Below are positions 7,567 through 16,418 of a stretch of 64,000 nucleotides of DNA, piece by piece; the stretch's first letter is position 1, and every line of letters starts with the position of its first letter. This DNA comes from JBDKVA01 sp039679375 (GTDB taxonomy: Bacteria; Bacillota; Clostridia; Acetivibrionales; DTU013), in contig JBDKVA010000193.1 of NCBI GenBank assembly GCA_039679375.1, positions 1-64,000 on the forward strand, written 5' to 3'. Below the pieces are notes generated by a model. It worked only from the letters and a program-made list of their open reading frames with translations, did no database searches and was not told where the DNA came from. The translations under genes were made by a program, and so were the position numbers.

Positions 7567-9069
7567 ATGCTTAAAATATCAGAAGAATTTGTTAACACAA
7601 ATGCTCCGAATCAGAATGCCATCCTAAATGGCTGGGGACTGGTTCGAAAAAACAGTTTTGTGAAATATCATATTTCTCAGGATGAAACGGTTATCTTCGG
7701 AGAATGCGTTGGCAGCGGGACCAGCAACTATCTTACTTCAGTTGACTTCATCAAACCGGACAGTCCTGTTTTCCGATGTACCTGTCCCAGTCGGCAGTTT
7801 CCGTGCAAGCATGCGCTGGGCTTGATGTATGCATATGCCAGTGGGAAGAAGTTCACGACCGACACGATTCCAGCCGATATTCTTGAAAAACGTGACAAGG
7901 TAGAGAAGCGGGAGGAGAAGAAAAAGGAGAAGGTTGCCAGGCCAGCTTCGGTTGAAAGCGGTACATCGCAAGATGCGGCCGGTACCACCACACCTACCGT
8001 TTCCACGCCCGCTGCCTCACCGAAAAAAACAAACAAATCCGCCCTTGTCAAAAAAATAAATGCACAGCTGGAAGGCTTGGAGCTTCTGGACAAAATCATA
8101 AGCAGTACCCTTCAGGGCGGTCTCGGAACGATCAATGAAAAATCGCTTAAAATCCTGGAGGACCAGGCAAAACAGCTTGGCAATTACTATATTCCAGGAG
8201 CGCAGACAGCTTTACGAGGGTTGATCAACCTGTTCCGGAATTCGGAAGACCGTGAGAAGGCATATTCCAACGCCGTGGAACAGCTCACGATCCTGTACGC
8301 GCTTTCCAAAAAGGGTAAGGATCAACTAACGAAGAGACTGGATGATCCTGAAGCGGCGTATGATCCAAGCTCAACACTGGATGAATGGCTGGGACATGCA
8401 TGGCAGTTATCCGAACTGAAGGAAGCCAGTCTTGTCCTGAAGAATGTGGATCTGGTTCAGCTGTCTTTCCTATCCTATGTGGATGATGCCAGGCAGGAGT
8501 ACGTAGACGAGGGGATCTGGCTGAATCTCGGAAGCGGACAGCTGGTGCGGACCTTGAATTATAGGCCTTTTAAAGCGGCTAAGTACATTCGTGAGGATGA
8601 TTCGGTATATTCCGTGGTACATACGGAAGAACTGTTTGTCTATCCGGGTGATCTGAATCCGAGAGTTCGATGGGAAAGCATGACGATGCGGCCTTTGACG
8701 GATAACGAGTATTCCACAATCAGAACCCATGCCGGCGGGTCGTTCAAGGAAACCATCAAGCTGGTGAAAAATAAGATTAAAAATCCACTTTCCGATAAAG
8801 AACCCGTTACCTTGCTGTATTATGAAAAAATTGGCAGAGTCGGGGATAGCATTGTTCTGGTGGATGCCGAAGGACAACGTCTGGTCCTTGCAGACAATGC
8901 AGGAAGAGCAGAACCGGAAACGGTCGGACTAATTGACCTGCTGGATTCTCAGGATATGAAAAACCAGACAATGCTGGTTCGTTTCCAACATGATATGGAT
9001 GCAAAAAGGCTTTATGCAAAGCCCCTCAGCATTATTCGGGAGAATGCGGTCATCAGGCTGGCATATTAA
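7567..9069 (+). CDS. SWIM zinc-finger protein
   Basis: A 500-residue protein with a SWIM zinc finger at residues 71-82: Cys71-x-Cys73-x6-Cys80-x-His82 within FRCTCPSRQFPCKHALGL. SWIM fingers bind nucleic acid or protein (family knowledge). Next comes a charged and Ser/Thr/Pro/Ala-rich linker (about residues 112-158), then a mostly alpha-helical and beta region without a domain I can name. ATG 7567 is the only possible start because a stop (7549-7551) lies just upstream; its ribosome binding site is weak. It is the first gene of a five-gene co-directional set with HEAT, MoxR, DUF5682 and VWA proteins, a combination found recurrently in bacteria (recalled, not searched). It probably acts as the nucleic-acid- or substrate-recognising partner. 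Confidence 0.8.
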   Translation: MLKISEEFVNTNAPNQNAILNGWGLVRKNSFVKYHISQDETVIFGECVGSGTSNYLTSVDFIKPDSPVFRCTCPSRQFPCKHALGLMYAYASGKKFTTDTIPADILEKRDKVEKREEKKKEKVARPASVESGTSQDAAGTTTPTVSTPAASPKKTNKSALVKKINAQLEGLELLDKIISSTLQGGLGTINEKSLKILEDQAKQLGNYYIPGAQTALRGLINLFRNSEDREKAYSNAVEQLTILYALSKKGKDQLTKRLDDPEAAYDPSSTLDEWLGHAWQLSELKEASLVLKNVDLVQLSFLSYVDDARQEYVDEGIWLNLGSGQLVRTLNYRPFKAAKYIREDDSVYSVVHTEELFVYPGDLNPRVRWESMTMRPLTDNEYSTIRTHAGGSFKETIKLVKNKIKNPLSDKEPVTLLYYEKIGRVGDSIVLVDAEGQRLVLADNAGRAEPETVGLIDLLDSQDMKNQTMLVRFQHDMDAKRLYAKPLSIIRENAVIRLAY

Positions 9070-9123
9070 ATTTTTACCAGATTGGACTAATTGCTCTTTC
9101 AAATGAGATTAGGAGAGTAAAAT

Positions 9124-10962
9124 ATGAGCATACAACTGCTTTACGAAACCCTAACCGAGGTTAGAAGACTGTACATCGCCGGTTGTGAAATGGCTGCTGA
9201 TGATTTTAAACTGAAAAAGCTTCTGCCGCAAATGCAGAAAGCCGGTGAAAGCGCTCCAGTGTTTGCTAGGGTGGCGGATGCATTGAACCTTGTGTTGCAA
9301 CCTGGCGGAAGCAATTCGGTAAAGATGCTGGAACTGGCCAATCTTATCAATGCGATTCTGTACACCCAAGGCCAGACATCGGCGGATGGTGAACTGGAAG
9401 ATATAATACCGGCTGGATTAAATACTTCCACCGAGGTCTCATACCGGCGTATTCAACCTGTAATGGAAGCACTGACCGGACAAGGCTCCGGGAGACTTGA
9501 AGTCATCCGTGAGGCCTATATCGGAGGAAACTGTCATGATATCAGGCTTGTATATCCTCTTATTGCCGCCTTGAATGACAGCTATCCTGATATAGCAGAC
9601 CTGGCATCCGAGATCTTGGAAGGGTTCGGCCCTGCGGTTGTGAAAGTTTTGAAAAAAAGCCTGCTGCTGGATGACGGGAAAGGTCATGCGCGCAGAATCG
9701 GGCTGATTTCAAAGATCAACGGCAGCAAAGAGAAGGAATTTTACCTGGAAGTAATCGAAAAGGGAGCTTCCGAAGCAAAGGCTGCCGCAATAAGGGCACT
9801 TAAAGATTTGCCGGAGTGCGAAGAACTGCTTCAGGAACTGTCCCGTGACCGGAAAAAGGACAACCGTGAAGCAAGCCTGTTTGCGCTGGCTCACTTGGGG
9901 ACGGATGCAGCGGTCAAACGGTTGTATGAGGTGTTCAGCGGAAACGAAAGGAATCTGGCAGTCTATCCGATCAAACTTTGCATGGCGAAAGGAATTGCCC
10001 TTCTGCTTGTAAAAGAAGGTGAGCGGCTTCTGGCAAATATTTTAAAATCCGAGAAAGGATTTTCTCTGTTTGCGAAAAAAGTGGAGCCGCCATCAACAGA
10101 GGTATTGGAGTACTTTGCCGTTACCCTGGAGTGTATGGAAGGGAAACAGGATCCCGAGGTCTTTCAATTCCTTGAAAAATGCCTGATACACGCCAAACAT
10201 CTTCAGCAGTTCAAGATCGCATCATCCTTGCAGGGAGTGAGGGACAACCTTACGATGATCGTTGCGGAAAACATTATGGTGATTGGCTCCGTACAGGCAA
10301 TGGAATTACTGGAATCCGTGCGTGGAAAATATGACGATATCCTTGCGGCTTATTCCTTTGAAGCGGCAGTCAGAAGCAGGAGCGCAGACTATGTTTTTGA
10401 CCATTACTCCAGATACCTCAAGGAAGGGAGAAAATCGGAGGAAGGCCAGAGAATCCTTGAAGTTATGGATCAGTATATTGACTTTGAGGAGCAGTACCAG
10501 CTCACCGATATCTTTTCCTATGAACGAAAAAATCAACGTATTGCGAGCATCGATAAGAGTGCCATCAAATGGGATCCGAGATGGCTGAAAATGTTGGCCG
10601 ACATGGATGAAACCAGTCTGGCGTGCAGACTGATTACTAAAAATGATAGCAGGGTTGCCGATTCCCTGGCAAGAAAGCTTGCCGGCATCGGTGAACAGGA
10701 CACAAAGAGTATGAAGGATATTATCAGGGGCCTGCTGCAGGCTGGATATCCAGATATGATCGGAATTATCGGCAAGGCTATCGACAAGTACTTTAAAAAT
10801 GCACGATATTATTCCGGTTATCTATTTAATGATTTTGCACAGGTTCTTCGATTCCTTCCAAAGGAATGCGCAAAAGGAGTTGAAGAACTTGCGTTGAAGC
10901 AGGACAATGCATCTGCGGCGAAGCTGTATGAAATAGCGCAGTATCTGAAGTTGAAAGAATAG
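9124..10962 (+). CDS. HEAT-repeat scaffold protein
   Basis: A 612-residue, almost wholly helical cytoplasmic protein. Residues about 130-280 contain regularly spaced helix pairs of the HEAT type, such as PLIAALNDSYPDIADLASEIL, AKAAAIRALKDLPECEEL and REASLFALAHLGTDAAVKRL; further helical repeats continue to the C-terminus. ATG 9124 follows TTAGGAGAG. It lies 54 bases after the SWIM gene and 23 bases before the MoxR gene, so it is almost certainly in the same transcript. HEAT arrays are protein-binding scaffolds; here it may hold the AAA+ ATPase and its partners together, or sense a ligand. No enzymatic motif is visible. Confidence 0.72.
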   Translation: MSIQLLYETLTEVRRLYIAGCEMAADDFKLKKLLPQMQKAGESAPVFARVADALNLVLQPGGSNSVKMLELANLINAILYTQGQTSADGELEDIIPAGLNTSTEVSYRRIQPVMEALTGQGSGRLEVIREAYIGGNCHDIRLVYPLIAALNDSYPDIADLASEILEGFGPAVVKVLKKSLLLDDGKGHARRIGLISKINGSKEKEFYLEVIEKGASEAKAAAIRALKDLPECEELLQELSRDRKKDNREASLFALAHLGTDAAVKRLYEVFSGNERNLAVYPIKLCMAKGIALLLVKEGERLLANILKSEKGFSLFAKKVEPPSTEVLEYFAVTLECMEGKQDPEVFQFLEKCLIHAKHLQQFKIASSLQGVRDNLTMIVAENIMVIGSVQAMELLESVRGKYDDILAAYSFEAAVRSRSADYVFDHYSRYLKEGRKSEEGQRILEVMDQYIDFEEQYQLTDIFSYERKNQRIASIDKSAIKWDPRWLKMLADMDETSLACRLITKNDSRVADSLARKLAGIGEQDTKSMKDIIRGLLQAGYPDMIGIIGKAIDKYFKNARYYSGYLFNDFAQVLRFLPKECAKGVEELALKQDNASAAKLYEIAQYLKLKE

Positions 10963-10985
10963 AAAATGATGAAGAGGGTGCGGAC

Positions 10986-12077
10986 ATGGCGGAAAATACG
11001 AATGTACTGAGACTTACGGCGGAAGAGCAGTATGCGAAAGAGATCGAAGCGCTGAAATCCAGCGAAAGGGATCGGGTGCCAACGGGTTGGCAAATGTCGC
11101 CGCGATCTGTGCTGACCTACATCATTGGAGGGAAAGCCGGTGGAGTGGAGATTTCCCCAAAGTATATAGGAAACAAAAGATTGGTGGAGATCGCAATTTC
11201 TACCCTGGTTACCGATCGTGCTCTGTTGTTGATCGGGGAACCTGGTACTGCGAAGTCCTGGCTCTCGGAGCATCTTGCCGCAGCAATCCATGGAGATTCC
11301 ACCAAGGTAGTACAGGGGACAGCAGGAACGACGGAAGAGCAGATTCGTTATTCGTGGAATTATGCCATGCTGCTGGCGAACGGACCGACCATGGAGGCTC
11401 TTGTCAAGAGCCCAGTCTACAGGGCAATGGAATGCGGCGGGATCGCACGGTTTGAGGAAATATCAAGATGCGCGTCGGAAGTGCAGGATGCGCTCATTTC
11501 GATTCTTTCGGAAAAGAGAATCTCCGTACCGGAACTCGGATTTGAACTACCTGCCCTGCGTGGGTTTTCGATCATAGCAACGGCAAATACGCGGGACAGA
11601 GGTGTGAATGATATGTCGGCGGCATTGAAAAGGCGGTTCAATATCATTGTGCTGCCAACCCCCGGCGACGTGAATACCGAGGTTGAAATCGTACGTAAAC
11701 GCGTTTCAGAACTGGCTGTAAACCTGGATCTGCAGGCATCACTGCCCGCCGGGGACGCATTGATGAAGGTGGTTACCATATTCCGTGAACTCCGCAGCGG
11801 CGTGACTCTGGACAGCAAGGAGAAAGTCAAGTCCCCCAGTGGGGTTCTCTCTACTGCTGAAGCTATCTCCCTGCTGGCGAACAGTATGGCGCTCGCAGCG
11901 AGCTTTGGAAACGGAAGGATCACCAGTGAGGACATTGCAGCCGGATTGCAGGGAGCTGTCGTCAAGGATGAGGATAAGGACAAACTGGTCTGGAAGGAAT
12001 ATCTGGATAATGTCCTGAAAAAGCGTGGTTCTGAATGGCGTGAGTTATATAATGCATGCAGGGAGATGAATGCGTGA
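10986..12077 (+). CDS. MoxR-family AAA+ ATPase
   Basis: A 363-residue MoxR-type ATPase. The Walker A loop GEPGTAKS is at residues 84-91, a Walker B-like FEEISR near residue 156, sensor-1 Asn in ATANTRDRG near 198, and the arginine finger in LKRRFNI near 216. MoxR ATPases act with VWA-domain partners as ATP-driven chaperones that remodel or activate proteins and insert metals. Here the VWA partner is encoded two genes downstream. AGAGGG precedes ATG 10986. The stop codon overlaps the GTG start of the next gene (GTGA), pointing to translational coupling and stoichiometric production. Confidence 0.88.
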   Translation: MAENTNVLRLTAEEQYAKEIEALKSSERDRVPTGWQMSPRSVLTYIIGGKAGGVEISPKYIGNKRLVEIAISTLVTDRALLLIGEPGTAKSWLSEHLAAAIHGDSTKVVQGTAGTTEEQIRYSWNYAMLLANGPTMEALVKSPVYRAMECGGIARFEEISRCASEVQDALISILSEKRISVPELGFELPALRGFSIIATANTRDRGVNDMSAALKRRFNIIVLPTPGDVNTEVEIVRKRVSELAVNLDLQASLPAGDALMKVVTIFRELRSGVTLDSKEKVKSPSGVLSTAEAISLLANSMALAASFGNGRITSEDIAAGLQGAVVKDEDKDKLVWKEYLDNVLKKRGSEWRELYNACREMNA

Positions 12078-14452
12078 ACCGGACAGGAAACAATCCTCAC
12101 ATATTCGGCGTCCGGCATCTCTCGCCAGGTGGGTCATATCACCTGCTTCAGTTTCTTGATGAAGTGCAGCCGGAGGCTGTCCTGATTGAAGGATTGTCGG
12201 ATGCCAACTCACAAATTCCGCATTTCACTTCCAGTGATACAAAACCGCCTGTTGCCATCCTTGCTTATACGGAGGAGCTGCCGGTCAGGACAATTCTGTA
12301 TCCGTTTGCAGACTATTCTCCTGAGTATCAGGCCTTAGTGTGGGTCAGGAAACATGGGGCTCATGCTGAATTTATCGATTTGCCTTCGGATGTGTTCATT
12401 CCGTTGGACTATCAACTGGCGGATAAACCAGCAGATAAACCGGTAGTCAAACCGGCGGATAAATCAGCAGACAAACCTACAGACAAACCGGAGGACAAAC
12501 TGGCAGAACAGACAGAACAACCCGAACCGCCCGAACCTCCCCTAGTGAGCAGGAGCGACATTTACGAGCATTGGGCAAAGGTAGCAGGGGAAGAGGATCA
12601 TGAGACTTATTGGGAATACAATTTTGAACATAACTTGAACAGGGATGCATACCGTCTTGCTTCCTTTGAATTTGGCAGGAGCATGAGGGAGCTTCTCATG
12701 GATGCTCCGCTGGAATATGCAAAGAATATCGTCCGTGAAGCCTATATGAGGAACAGAATAGCGAATGCTATCCGGTCGGGGTATCGACCCGAAAAGATTG
12801 TTGTTGTTACCGGGGCTTACCATGCTTCTGCTCTGAATTCCGATGCAGAACCAATGAGTGATGAGGAATTTGATAAGCTGCCACGAGTCCGAACAAAGCT
12901 GACATTAATGCCCTATTCCTATTACAGGCTGTCTTCCAGGTCCGGATATGGCGCCGGGAACAATGCACCTGCCTACTTCGGACTTATGTGGGAATCCTTC
13001 CGGAAGGGCTGCTTTGAGAAGCTGCCTGCGGGATATTTATCCAGGATCGCAGCATATTTGCGGGAAAACGGTACCCATCGTTCCTCGGCGGAGGTCATTG
13101 AAGGGGTTCGTCTTGCCAATACATTAGCGGCGCTCCACTTGGGCAGTGCACCGTCAAATAGGGATCTCAGGGATGCTGCAGTAGTTTGCCTCGGGTATGG
13201 TGAATTATCGACAGTTGCGGAAGCTATTGCAAATACCGATATCGGCACGGCCATCGGCAGCTTACGGGAAGGGGTGAGCCGGACCTCCATCCAGGATGAT
13301 TTTTACCGGGAATTGAAAAGATTGAAGCTGGAAAGATACCGGTCTGCAGTAGCAATGGACCTTGATCTGGATCTGCGGGAAAACAGGAGGGTGCAATCGG
13401 AAGAGGCCGCATACCTTGATCTTTCCAGATCCTTTTTCCTACATAGGCTCAAAGTACTGAACATCAGCTTCCAGCAAATGAAGCAAAAGACTCAGCAATC
13501 GGCGACCTGGTCCGAATCATGGGTTCTGCAGTGGACTCCTGAAGCGGAAATTGAACTTGTAGAATCCACTCTCAGGGGGGAAACTGTGGAACTCGCTGCA
13601 GCCTATGTGTTCAAGGAAAGGCTGGATAACAGTCAAAGTATCCCCGATGCGGCAAAGGTAATCCGGGAAGCCTGCGAATGCGGAATGATGGAATCCATGG
13701 AGCAGGCCAGGCAAGCTCTTCAAAGGCTGGCTGTCGATTCCGGGTCTTTTATTGAGATCGCCGAGGCTGCTTTTAACCTTTCACTTGTAATCAGTTATGG
13801 CGATATACGCAAATTTGACACCTCCCACCTGGTGCCACTGCTTCAGCAGTTATTCCTGAGGGGCTCGCTGCTTATGCCTGATGCAGCCAGATGTGATAAT
13901 ACTGCGGCGAGGGCAGGAATTGGGGCCGTCAATTATATGAATGCTGTTTCTCTGGAGCATTTTGAAACCATTGATGAAGAACTGTGGATTAAGAAATTGA
14001 TGGAATTGTCGGATGCAGATGACAGGAATCCATTGCTGTCTGGTTATGCCTGTGCTATTTTGCTGGAACGGAACAAGATAGATGGGGTAAAACTGGCCCA
14101 GGAAGTTTCGCGCAGGTTGTCTCCCGGGATTGAAGCAGATCTCGGTGCCGGTTGGTTTGAAGGACTGTCGATGAGAAATCGGTATGCACTGCTGGCCAGA
14201 ATGAATTTGTGGGAGCAGTTGAACGAATATGTCAATTCACTGGATCAGGAGCAATTCAAGCGTGCTCTGGTGTTTTTGAGAAGAGCCTTCGGTGACTTTA
14301 GCCCGGGCGAAAAGCGGAGCATCTGCGAAAATCTGGGTGAGATCTGGGGAACGGGTCGTGAAGATGCCAGCGATCTGTTGCACCGCGAACTGAACGAGGA
14401 AGAACAGAAAAAGATCGATGAGCTCAATGAATTTGATTTTGGAGATATCTAA
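12074..14452 (+). CDS. DUF5682-family protein (TraB/ChaN-like fold predicted)
   Basis: A 792-residue protein whose start IFGVRHLSPGGSYHLL followed by AVLIEGLSD is typical of DUF5682. The GxRHxS...P..VLIEG layout resembles the TraB/ChaN/erythromycin-esterase superfamily, which contains metal-dependent hydrolases (family-level inference). VVTGAYHA near residue 255 could supply a further conserved His. Residues about 117-160 form a Lys/Asp/Pro-rich run of DKPADKP-type units ending in PEPPEPP, an insertion that looks recently expanded. The C-terminal half is helical. I start at GTG 12074, overlapping the moxR stop, with GGGAGATG upstream; ATG 12056 is an alternative that would add six residues. 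It may be the effector or catalytic member of the module. Confidence 0.72.
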   Translation: MNRTGNNPHIFGVRHLSPGGSYHLLQFLDEVQPEAVLIEGLSDANSQIPHFTSSDTKPPVAILAYTEELPVRTILYPFADYSPEYQALVWVRKHGAHAEFIDLPSDVFIPLDYQLADKPADKPVVKPADKSADKPTDKPEDKLAEQTEQPEPPEPPLVSRSDIYEHWAKVAGEEDHETYWEYNFEHNLNRDAYRLASFEFGRSMRELLMDAPLEYAKNIVREAYMRNRIANAIRSGYRPEKIVVVTGAYHASALNSDAEPMSDEEFDKLPRVRTKLTLMPYSYYRLSSRSGYGAGNNAPAYFGLMWESFRKGCFEKLPAGYLSRIAAYLRENGTHRSSAEVIEGVRLANTLAALHLGSAPSNRDLRDAAVVCLGYGELSTVAEAIANTDIGTAIGSLREGVSRTSIQDDFYRELKRLKLERYRSAVAMDLDLDLRENRRVQSEEAAYLDLSRSFFLHRLKVLNISFQQMKQKTQQSATWSESWVLQWTPEAEIELVESTLRGETVELAAAYVFKERLDNSQSIPDAAKVIREACECGMMESMEQARQALQRLAVDSGSFIEIAEAAFNLSLVISYGDIRKFDTSHLVPLLQQLFLRGSLLMPDAARCDNTAARAGIGAVNYMNAVSLEHFETIDEELWIKKLMELSDADDRNPLLSGYACAILLERNKIDGVKLAQEVSRRLSPGIEADLGAGWFEGLSMRNRYALLARMNLWEQLNEYVNSLDQEQFKRALVFLRRAFGDFSPGEKRSICENLGEIWGTGREDASDLLHRELNEEEQKKIDELNEFDFGDI

Positions 14453-15676
14453 ATGGTTGATCAGGAACAGTTAAAAAGATGGAGACTCATATTGGGAAAA
14501 AGTGCGAACGAAACTCTGGAATCCTTTAGCACAGGTGGCATGAAGCTTGATCCGGAGGACCTTGTCATGGATGAAGCCCTTGCAGCAATCTATGATGGTA
14601 CTTCGGATAGCGAAAATCCGGGAATCAGGGCTGGTGCAGGGAAGGGAGCCGGAGCGAATTCCGCCCAGAGAAGCGCTGGACTGGGCCCATCCGCACCAAA
14701 ACTGGCCAAATGGTTGGCCGACATTCGGAACTTCTTCTCCGAGGATGTCGTATCGGTTATCCAGTCGGATGCCATAGAACGAAAAGGGTTGAAACAGCTG
14801 CTATTTGAGCCCGAGATATTGAAAAACGTCCAAGCGGACATCGAAATGGTTGCAACCCTGATGTCTTTGAAGGGGAAAATTCCGGAGAAGACGAAGGAAA
14901 CGGCCAGGCAACTTGTGAAAACCGTCGTGGATGAGATCAACAAGCGATTGGAAAACGATTTGAAAAAAGCCGTTACCGGGGCGTTGAACAAAAGGAAGCA
15001 TTCTCCCATACCCAATAGCTCCAGTATTGACTGGAAATATACCATCAACCGGAACTTGAAGAACTATAGCCTGAAGCATAAGAAAATCATACCGGAGCGG
15101 TTCTTCTTCTTTGACAGGATACGTCGATCAAATAACTGGAATGTCATATTAGATATGGATCAGAGTGGTTCCATGGCGGAATCGATCATTTACGGATCCA
15201 TAGCCGGGTCCATCTTCGCCAGCATGGCTGCATTAAACACAAGGATTGTAGCCTTTGATACAGAGATTGTCGACTTGAGTGAACAGTATGATAACGACCC
15301 TGTAGATATGTTGTTTGGAATCCAGCTGGGCGGGGGTACTGACATCAACAAGTCGGTGGCATACTGCCAGCAGTTTGTCACAGACCCTGCCAAGACATTG
15401 TTTATCCTGATTTCAGATCTGTATGAAGGGGGAAACCAGGCTTCTCTTGTCAAAAGGATGGAGGAACTGCATGAATCAGGCGTGAGGGTGATCTGTCTGC
15501 TAGCCCTGTCGGACAGGGGCACACCGAGCTATGATGAGAATCTGGCCCGCAGGATTAGCCAGATCGGGATACCATGCTTCGCGTACACTCCTGCACTCCT
15601 GCCAGAACTGCTGGAAGGTACCCTGAAGGGAAAAGACCTGAATGGGCTGGCTGCAGCACTGAAGAGTAAAAAGTGA
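14453..15676 (+). CDS. VWA-domain protein, partner of the MoxR ATPase
   Basis: A 407-residue cytoplasmic protein without signal peptide. The N-terminal half is helical. The C-terminal half is a von Willebrand factor A domain with a complete metal-ion-dependent adhesion site: DQSGS at residues 236-240, the Thr in GGGTD near 299 and the Asp in LISDLYE near 322. Such MIDAS-containing VWA proteins bind client proteins and couple to MoxR ATPases. The start codon directly abuts the DUF5682 stop. It is the last gene of the SWIM-HEAT-MoxR-DUF5682-VWA set; degraded sequence follows, then a new promoter. Confidence 0.85.
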   Translation: MVDQEQLKRWRLILGKSANETLESFSTGGMKLDPEDLVMDEALAAIYDGTSDSENPGIRAGAGKGAGANSAQRSAGLGPSAPKLAKWLADIRNFFSEDVVSVIQSDAIERKGLKQLLFEPEILKNVQADIEMVATLMSLKGKIPEKTKETARQLVKTVVDEINKRLENDLKKAVTGALNKRKHSPIPNSSSIDWKYTINRNLKNYSLKHKKIIPERFFFFDRIRRSNNWNVILDMDQSGSMAESIIYGSIAGSIFASMAALNTRIVAFDTEIVDLSEQYDNDPVDMLFGIQLGGGTDINKSVAYCQQFVTDPAKTLFILISDLYEGGNQASLVKRMEELHESGVRVICLLALSDRGTPSYDENLARRISQIGIPCFAYTPALLPELLEGTLKGKDLNGLAAALKSKK

Positions 15677-15712
15677 GGTGACTGCTTTGAGTGATAAAAA
15701 CAATGGAACAGT

Positions 15713-16090
15713 GTGTATGATAAAGTAAAGCACATCAGAATCAACTTGGAAATTTTATCTATGCTAACTGAGTTCGACCCGCAAACTAGTGCCCATCTTC
15801 TGGGTGTTGATACTCTTAATTGAAACGGTTATGCCTGAGAGAAACATTAAACCTTATTTCAGGAACGAATCCGAGTGCAATACCTTATATTCTGTTAAGG
15901 TTGAATGGTTCTGGATAGAGCAAAGGAATTGCTGCGTTTTTGGATAATTGCATCATCCAGCCTATATTCAAAACCAGAGGGTTCGGTAAGAAACAATATA
16001 TTATGTATGATGGAATATATTGAAAACAAAAATATTGTTTCCGAACATGCTTTAAAAGAATTGAGTTTTATCATAGAGACAAGAAGGTAG
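15713..16090 (+). pseudogene. Degraded open-frame region, function unknown
   Basis: Two coding-like blocks share the same frame but are interrupted by four stops. The first (15713-15823) contains VKHIRINLEILSMLTEFDP; the second (15905-16090) reads RAKELLRFWIIASS, then SVRNNILCMMEYIENKN. I do not recognise a family. The common frame and separate stops suggest a decayed gene of about 120 codons rather than two small genes, but a real 61-residue protein at 15905-16090 is not excluded. Confidence 0.35.
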
Positions 16091-16133
16091 GGGGTCAAAA
16101 TAAATTACAACAATATTACAGAAGTGAAAACTG

Positions 16134-16163
16134 TTGACAGAGAATATCGGAGTATAATATAAT
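16134..16163 (+). promoter_or_regulatory. Strong promoter of the hen1-pnkp operon
   Basis: Consensus TTGACA (16134-16139) and TATAAT (16158-16163) are separated by 18 bases; a second overlapping TATAAT at 16153 would give only 13. Start would be near 16170, about 240 bases before hen1, leaving a long leader with a small open frame and a terminator. Confidence 0.75.
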
Positions 16164-16199
16164 GATTTCAATTTTAGTTAAGTGAGAGGAGGAAGAGCA

Positions 16200-16316
16200 A
16201 TGTACAGGACTTGTTCCGAAGAACTGAGAAAAAACTCCATATCAATCGAATTGCATCGGGAACAGGGTATTAATCTGGCAATACATTGGCTTAATCCTCT
16301 ACTGTGTAAACGTTGA
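16200..16316 (+). CDS. 38-residue leader ORF before hen1
   Basis: ATG 16200 has a near-perfect ribosome binding site (GAGAGGAGGAAG) and encodes 38 residues starting MYRTCSEELRKNS and ending LLCKR. It lies between the promoter and an intrinsic terminator. That position suits a leader peptide controlling attenuation, but no run of one amino acid is evident. It could instead be the stump of a truncated gene or a real microprotein. Confidence 0.45.
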   Translation: MYRTCSEELRKNSISIELHREQGINLAIHWLNPLLCKR

Positions 16317-16357
16317 TCCCAAATTCATTAAAAGCAGACGTGTACATATAAAGATAG

Positions 16358-16397
16358 AGTGGTTAAGTCCGGGAGATGGATTTAACCACTTTTTTTT
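16358..16397 (+). terminator. Intrinsic terminator/attenuator ahead of hen1
   Basis: AGTGGTTAA (16358-16366) pairs perfectly with TTAACCACT (16382-16390), followed by seven T. It sits between the promoter and hen1, only 21 bases before the start codon, so hen1, the peptidase and pnkp are expressed only by readthrough or antitermination. Confidence 0.75.
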
Positions 16398-16418
16398 GAG
16401 AAAGGAGAAGTGAAACAA

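Noticed and set aside
11417..12118. Minus-strand 233-codon open frame across moxR
   Set aside because: Serine/arginine-rich shadow of the moxR gene with no recognisable family.
12424..12540. Possible CRISPR-like or satellite repeat in the DKP-rich stretch
   Set aside because: Repeats are in frame, about 12-15 bases, without spacers; it is a low-complexity protein linker.
16358..16397. Terminator of the degraded ORF region rather than an attenuator
   Set aside because: A strong promoter lies between that region and the hairpin, so the hairpin acts on the hen1 transcript.
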